A program made the translations under genes and the position numbers. The notes beneath the pieces are model-generated. The model was not told the origin of the DNA. It searched no databases and saw only the letters and a list, made by a program, of their open reading frames with translations. A stretch of DNA of 18,501 nucleotides from JAZGBC01 sp036444495 (lineage in GTDB: Bacteria; Pseudomonadota; Alphaproteobacteria; Kiloniellales; J153). This document shows, one piece after another, positions 15,166 through 18,501 of this stretch. The stretch's first letter is position 1, and every line of letters starts with the position of its first letter. The stretch lies in contig JAZGBC010000053.1 in the NCBI GenBank assembly GCA_036444495.1, forward strand, positions 1 to 18,501, written 5' to 3'.

Positions 15166-15762
15166 TCAGTACAGGTTCTGCGCCGAGACCATGGCGAACA
15201 GCATGGGGAACGACAGCAGCGTATTGGTGCGCGAGAACAGCATGGCGGTGCGCGCGGCCTTGGCCTTCTCGTCCGCGCCCACCTCGACCATGCCGAGCGC
15301 TTTCTTCTGGTTCGGCCAGATCACGAACCAGACGTTGGCCCACATGATTATGCCGAGCCACATGCCGATGCCGATCATGGTGTGCTTGGGGTCGCCGTCG
15401 CCGATGCCGAGGCCTAAGGCCTCGGCGATGTAACCGTTCATCGCGGCCACTATCAGACCGGTGACGATGGTCGACATGGCGGCCCAGCGGAACCAGAAGA
15501 GCGTGGCCGGCGCGATCACCTTGCTGATCGCCGGCTTCTGCTCGTCCGGGATCTTCGGCATGTTGGGAATCTGCACGAAGTTGAAATACCAGAGCAGGCC
15601 GATCCACATCACGCCGCTCAGCACGTGCAGCCAGCGAAAGAAGAAGACGCCGAACTCCGCGCCCGAGTAACCCTGTGTCACGTAGTAGAGGATGAACAGA
15701 ACGATTGCGAGGATGACCCCCGCGATGACCGTCCGATTCAAGTCCGTCAAAATACCAGCCAT
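15166..15762 (-). CDS. Short urate hydroxylase (PuuD/Urate_ox_N)-like membrane protein
   Basis: A 198-residue inner-membrane protein resembling the N-terminal membrane domain of PuuD, the membrane urate hydroxylase of alphaproteobacteria, but without the C-terminal cytochrome c domain. Hydrophobic segments are visible at about 12-29, 38-60, 88-112, 130-150 and 180-195. Conserved-looking sites are RWLHVLSGVMWIG (43-55), the aromatic WFRWAAM (90-96), GDPKH with His127, and GMWLGIIMWANVWFVIWP (133-150). There are few His residues (46 and 127). The frame is open upstream to 16068, but ATG 15762 is chosen because GGAAGGGG precedes it by 7 nt. Such stand-alone short homologues often carry odd automatic names; uricase activity is doubtful and no purine genes are nearby. 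It ends at the strong terminator. Confidence 0.72.
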   Translation of the reverse strand: MAGILTDLNRTVIAGVILAIVLFILYYVTQGYSGAEFGVFFFRWLHVLSGVMWIGLLWYFNFVQIPNMPKIPDEQKPAISKVIAPATLFWFRWAAMSTIVTGLIVAAMNGYIAEALGLGIGDGDPKHTMIGIGMWLGIIMWANVWFVIWPNQKKALGMVEVGADEKAKAARTAMLFSRTNTLLSFPMLFAMVSAQNLY

Positions 15763-15922
15763 TTGTTCGCCCCTTCCGAAGACTCCGATGTTGCGCCACA
15801 ATAACAAAAGAAAACTTTGTTTCCATGGCAAATAGACCACAATGTTCGAAGGGAAATAATGTCTCTCAACGGGTGCTTGCCGTGGGTTTCCGGGTGTAAT
15901 CAGACGAGGTGAGGCGGACGTC

Positions 15923-16291
15923 ATGGCGCAGGAAAACTTCTTCTCTCTGTCGGATCTCAGCGGCGGCATCCCGCGCGAGCTCTCCGAGGGCCTCTCCACG
16001 CGTATTTTCGTCGGCGAGCAGGCCATGCTCTCCATCGTCACCATCGAGCCGAACGCCAGCGGCAGCACCCACAGCCACCCGGAGGAGCAGTGGGGCTATC
16101 TGCTCAAGGGCAGCGGGCTGCGCAGCCAGGACGGGCAGGAGGTGCCGGTGAAGGCGGGCGATTTCTGGCGCACCCCGGGCGGCGTGCCGCACAGCTTCAA
16201 AGGCGGCCCGGAGGGCGCCACCGTGCTCGATGTCTTCGCCCCGCCGCGCGAGGAGTACAGGAAGGCCGGCAAGGGCTTCGGCGCGGGGTAG
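15923..16291 (+). CDS. Cupin domain-containing protein
   Basis: A 122-residue single-domain cupin, a small beta-barrel that usually binds a divalent metal. Motif 1 is THSHPEEQWGYLLKG (49-63), with His50 and His52; the position normally taken by Glu holds Gln56, although Glu55 is adjacent. Motif 2 is GDFWRTPGGVPHSF (79-92), with His90. There is no signal peptide or second domain, so it is probably cytoplasmic. The substrate is unknown: cupins of this size include dioxygenases, sugar isomerase-like proteins and non-enzymatic binders. ATG 15923 is preceded by GAGGCGG. It is divergent from the PuuD-like gene (160-bp A/T-rich gap) and convergent with trmFO (13-bp gap), so it is probably a single-gene unit. 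Confidence 0.85.
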   Translation: MAQENFFSLSDLSGGIPRELSEGLSTRIFVGEQAMLSIVTIEPNASGSTHSHPEEQWGYLLKGSGLRSQDGQEVPVKAGDFWRTPGGVPHSFKGGPEGATVLDVFAPPREEYRKAGKGFGAG

Positions 16292-16304
16292 GGGGGCCGG
16301 GCTC

Positions 16305-17717
16305 TTACTCCGCCGCGACGGCCAGAGAGCCGATCCAGGCGTCTAGGTCGGCGAGCGCGCGGGCGGAGAGCGCCGGCTTGCGCTCCCTGCGCTTCACGCG
16401 CTTGCCCTCGGGGGTGGTCATCGGCGGGAACAGGCCGAAGTTCACGTTCATGGGCTGGAAGGTCTTGGCGCCCGCTTCGATCCGTTCGCCGCTCAGGTGG
16501 CCGCCGGTGATGTGCCCCCTCGTGATGTGACTAAGCAGCGCGCCGTGGGCCGTGGTGGGCGGCGGGGACGTAATGACCCGGCCCAGGCGCTCGGCCGCGG
16601 CGAAGCGCCCGGCCAGCAGGCCGATGGCGGCGGACTCCACATAGCCCTCCACGCCGGTGATCTGCCCGGCGAAGCGCAGGCGCGGCAGGGCCTCGAGGCG
16701 CAGGGTCCCGTCCAGCAACCGGGGCGAGTCGATGAAGGTATTGCGGTGCACGCCGCCCAGGCGCGCGAACTCGGCGTTTTCCAGTCCCGGGATCGTGCGG
16801 AAGATGCGTTTCTGCTCGCCATAGGTCAGCTTGGTCTGGAAACCAACCATGTTGTAGAGCGTGCCCAGGGCGTTGTCCTGGCGCAGTTGCACCACGGCGT
16901 GGGAGCGCCGCCCGCTGCGCGGGTCGGTCAGGCCCACCGGCTTCATGGGGCCATAGCGCAGGGTCTCGCGCCCGCGCGCGGCCATGACCTCGATGGGCAG
17001 GCAGCCCTCGAAATAGGGGGTGGAGGTCTCCCAGTCTTTAAAACGGGTCTTCTCGCCCTCCAGGAGCGCATCGATGAAGGCCTCGTATTGCGCCTCGTCC
17101 AACGGGCAATTGATGTAGTCGGCCCCGTCACCGCCGGGTCCAGGTTTATCGTAGCGCGACTGGAACCAGGCTTTGTCGAAATCGATCGTCTCCTTGGTGA
17201 CGATCGGCGCGATGGCGTCGAAGAAGGCGAGGGCGTCGGTGCCGGTCACACCCTGGATGGCCTCGGCCAAGTCCGGCGAGGTCAGCGGCCCGGTGGCCAG
17301 GATGACCGAATCCCAATCCCCCGGCGGCAGCCCGGCGACCTCGGCGCGGTCGATCTCGATCAGCGGTTCGGCCTCCAGGCGCGCGGTGACACTCTGGGAA
17401 AACCCTACCCGGTCTACCGCCAGCGCCCCCCCGGCGGGCACCTTGTGGGCATCGCCCGCGGCCATGATGAGCGAGCCGAGACGGCGCATCTCCTCGTGCA
17501 GCAGGCCGACGGCGTTGTTTTGGGCGTCGTCCGAGCGGAAGGAATTGGAACAGACCAGCTCCGCCAGGCCGCCGCTGACATGCGCCTCGGTGCCGCGGTT
17601 CGGGCGCATCTCGTGCAGGACCACGGGCAGGCCCGCGCGGGCGATCTGCCAGGCCGCTTCGCTGCCCGCCAGGCCGCCGCCCACCACGTGGACGGGATTC
17701 AAGGCCGGTTTAGTCAT
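16305..17717 (-). CDS. trmFO: Methylenetetrahydrofolate--tRNA-(uracil-5-)-methyltransferase TrmFO
   Basis: Flavoenzyme that makes 5-methyluridine at position 54 of the tRNA T-loop, using methylenetetrahydrofolate as methyl donor and FAD as reductant. It has 470 residues. The FAD-binding glycine motif VVGGGLAGSEAAWQ lies at 11-24, ELVCSNSFRSDDAQNNAVG at 53-71 carries the first conserved Cys (56), and YINCPLDEAQYEAF (201-214) carries the catalytic Cys204. Later MNVNFGLFPP and the KRRERKPALSARAL end are family-typical. The frame stays open upstream to 17963, inside the cyclase gene, but ATG 17717 overlaps the cyclase stop in ATGA fashion and begins a few residues before the glycine motif, so it is the start. 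The two genes form one coupled unit. Confidence 0.96.
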   Translation of the reverse strand: MTKPALNPVHVVGGGLAGSEAAWQIARAGLPVVLHEMRPNRGTEAHVSGGLAELVCSNSFRSDDAQNNAVGLLHEEMRRLGSLIMAAGDAHKVPAGGALAVDRVGFSQSVTARLEAEPLIEIDRAEVAGLPPGDWDSVILATGPLTSPDLAEAIQGVTGTDALAFFDAIAPIVTKETIDFDKAWFQSRYDKPGPGGDGADYINCPLDEAQYEAFIDALLEGEKTRFKDWETSTPYFEGCLPIEVMAARGRETLRYGPMKPVGLTDPRSGRRSHAVVQLRQDNALGTLYNMVGFQTKLTYGEQKRIFRTIPGLENAEFARLGGVHRNTFIDSPRLLDGTLRLEALPRLRFAGQITGVEGYVESAAIGLLAGRFAAAERLGRVITSPPPTTAHGALLSHITRGHITGGHLSGERIEAGAKTFQPMNVNFGLFPPMTTPEGKRVKRRERKPALSARALADLDAWIGSLAVAAE

Positions 17718-18501
17718 GCCAGGGTGAAGGCCTCCTGCTTTTCCGCGATGCCCTTGAGCGGGTGACGGCCCAGGGAGCGGAATTCGCGCCGCGCGATTCC
17801 GGCCAGCGCGGCCGAGACCACGATGGGCTGGCCGAGCTGGGCGCCCAGGTCCTCCAGGCGGCTGACCAGGTTGACCGCCGGACCGATCACCGTGAAATCC
17901 AGGCGGTCGGCGGCGCCGATATTGCCGTACATGACCTCGCCCAGGTGCACCGCCACACCGCATTCGATGGCCGCGCCGTCCTCCGGGCGGTGCGTTTCGT
18001 TGAGCGCGCAGACCCGCGCGACGGCGGCCTCGGCCGCCGCGACCGCCGCGTCGCAGGCGCCGCAGACCGCGGCCTCGTCGGTATCGCAGGGAAAGATGGC
18101 CAGCATGGCGTCGCCGATGAACTTCAGGATCTCGCCGCCGCGCTCCACCACCGGCTGGGCGATGGCGTCGAAGTAGCCGTCGAGCAGGGCGATGACCTGG
18201 TCCAGGGGCTGGGTTTCCGAGAGCGCCGTGAAGCCGCGCAGGTCGGAGTACCAGAGCACGGCGTGGATCTTCTCCCCGTCGCCGCGCTTTATGGCGCCGC
18301 TGAAGATGCGCTCGCCGGTGTTGGGCCCGACATAGGTGTTGAGCAGGTCGCGCGCCGTGCGGCGAAGCTGCTGTAGCTCGACCACCGCGGCGAAGGCGGG
18401 CAGGGTGGCGTCCAGGATGGCGATGTCCAGCTCTGTGAACCCGCCGGGGCGGTCGGTGGCGATGCTGACACCGTTGATCGCGCCGCCGGAAAAGTACACG
18501 G
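17714..18501 (-). CDS. Class III adenylate/guanylate cyclase (5' part outside window)
   Basis: Nucleotidyl cyclase whose N-terminus lies beyond the right edge; about 262 C-terminal residues are visible. Before the catalytic domain, the first 45 residues look like the end of a GAF-type sensory domain, followed by a linker with NTYVGPNTGERIFSGAI. In the catalytic domain, metal-binding Asp86 lies in SDLRGFTALSE and Asp130 in KFIGDAMLAIFP. Lys126 and DFTVIG (201-206, Asp201/Thr203) are the base-recognition residues and favour ATP over GTP. Asn210 and Arg214 (VNLVSR) are the transition-state residues, so the active site is complete. Residue numbers count from the GTG codon at 18499, which is an internal Val. 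Its stop overlaps the trmFO start by 4 bp. Confidence 0.9.
   Translation of the reverse strand, partial: VYFSGGAINGVSIATDRPGGFTELDIAILDATLPAFAAVVELQQLRRTARDLLNTYVGPNTGERIFSGAIKRGDGEKIHAVLWYSDLRGFTALSETQPLDQVIALLDGYFDAIAQPVVERGGEILKFIGDAMLAIFPCDTDEAAVCGACDAAVAAAEAAVARVCALNETHRPEDGAAIECGVAVHLGEVMYGNIGAADRLDFTVIGPAVNLVSRLEDLGAQLGQPIVVSAALAGIARREFRSLGRHPLKGIAEKQEAFTLA

Noticed and set aside
15877..15900. TTGCCG and TGTAAT before the cupin gene as a promoter
   Set aside because: The spacer is only 12 bp, too short for a sigma70-type promoter.
16497..17765. 422-codon open frame on the + strand opposite trmFO
   Set aside because: Antisense to trmFO, whose motifs are complete; the translated product is Gly/Ala/Arg-rich without recognisable features.

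Overview
The window is a gene-dense, high-GC stretch of bacterial chromosome, almost certainly from an alphaproteobacterium of the Rhodospirillales type. The evidence is the housekeeping order nagZ - scpA - scpB - tatA - tatB - tatC - serS - surE - pcm - nlpD - (DUF815 ATPase) - yajC - secD - secF, which is typical of that class, together with alphaproteobacterial sequence signatures in ScpA, TatA, SerS and TrmFO. There are 21 protein-coding genes, two of them cut by the window ends (nagZ at the left, a class III cyclase at the right). No tRNA, rRNA, CRISPR array, transposase or phage gene was seen.

Left part (1-5976, all + strand): the 3' end of nagZ (peptidoglycan recycling), a small membrane metalloprotease (M50), scpA and scpB (partners of SMC in chromosome segregation, 4-bp overlap), a Fe3+/spermidine-type ABC ATPase with no permease nearby, then the complete twin-arginine translocase tatA-tatB-tatC behind a recognisable sigma70-type promoter.

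Middle part (5977-10849, + strand): a periplasmic Cu/Zn superoxide dismutase gene sits between tatC and serS. It has locally lower G+C, a perfect FNR/FixK-type palindrome upstream and a leader able to fold into a long stem. Then come serS, surE and pcm, tightly overlapping (8 and 4 bp), and an NlpD-like LysM/LytM lipoprotein whose peptidase site is degenerate.

Right part (10850-18501): a DUF815 AAA+ ATPase on the - strand, a 351-bp intergenic region containing three consecutive palindromes, a four-copy G-rich 10-bp repeat and a promoter, then yajC-secD-secF (+), a strong bidirectional terminator, a short PuuD-like membrane protein (-), a cupin (+), and a cyclase-trmFO pair (-) overlapping by 4 bp.

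Functionally the window joins cell-envelope export (Tat and Sec accessory proteins), envelope remodelling (NagZ, NlpD), chromosome segregation (ScpAB) and translation or tRNA and protein maintenance (SerS, TrmFO, Pcm). Most of it is ordinary core genome. The parts that deserve a second look are non-coding: the regulatory region of the superoxide dismutase gene and the structured intergenic region in front of yajC. I did not find evidence for a wholly new multi-gene system.
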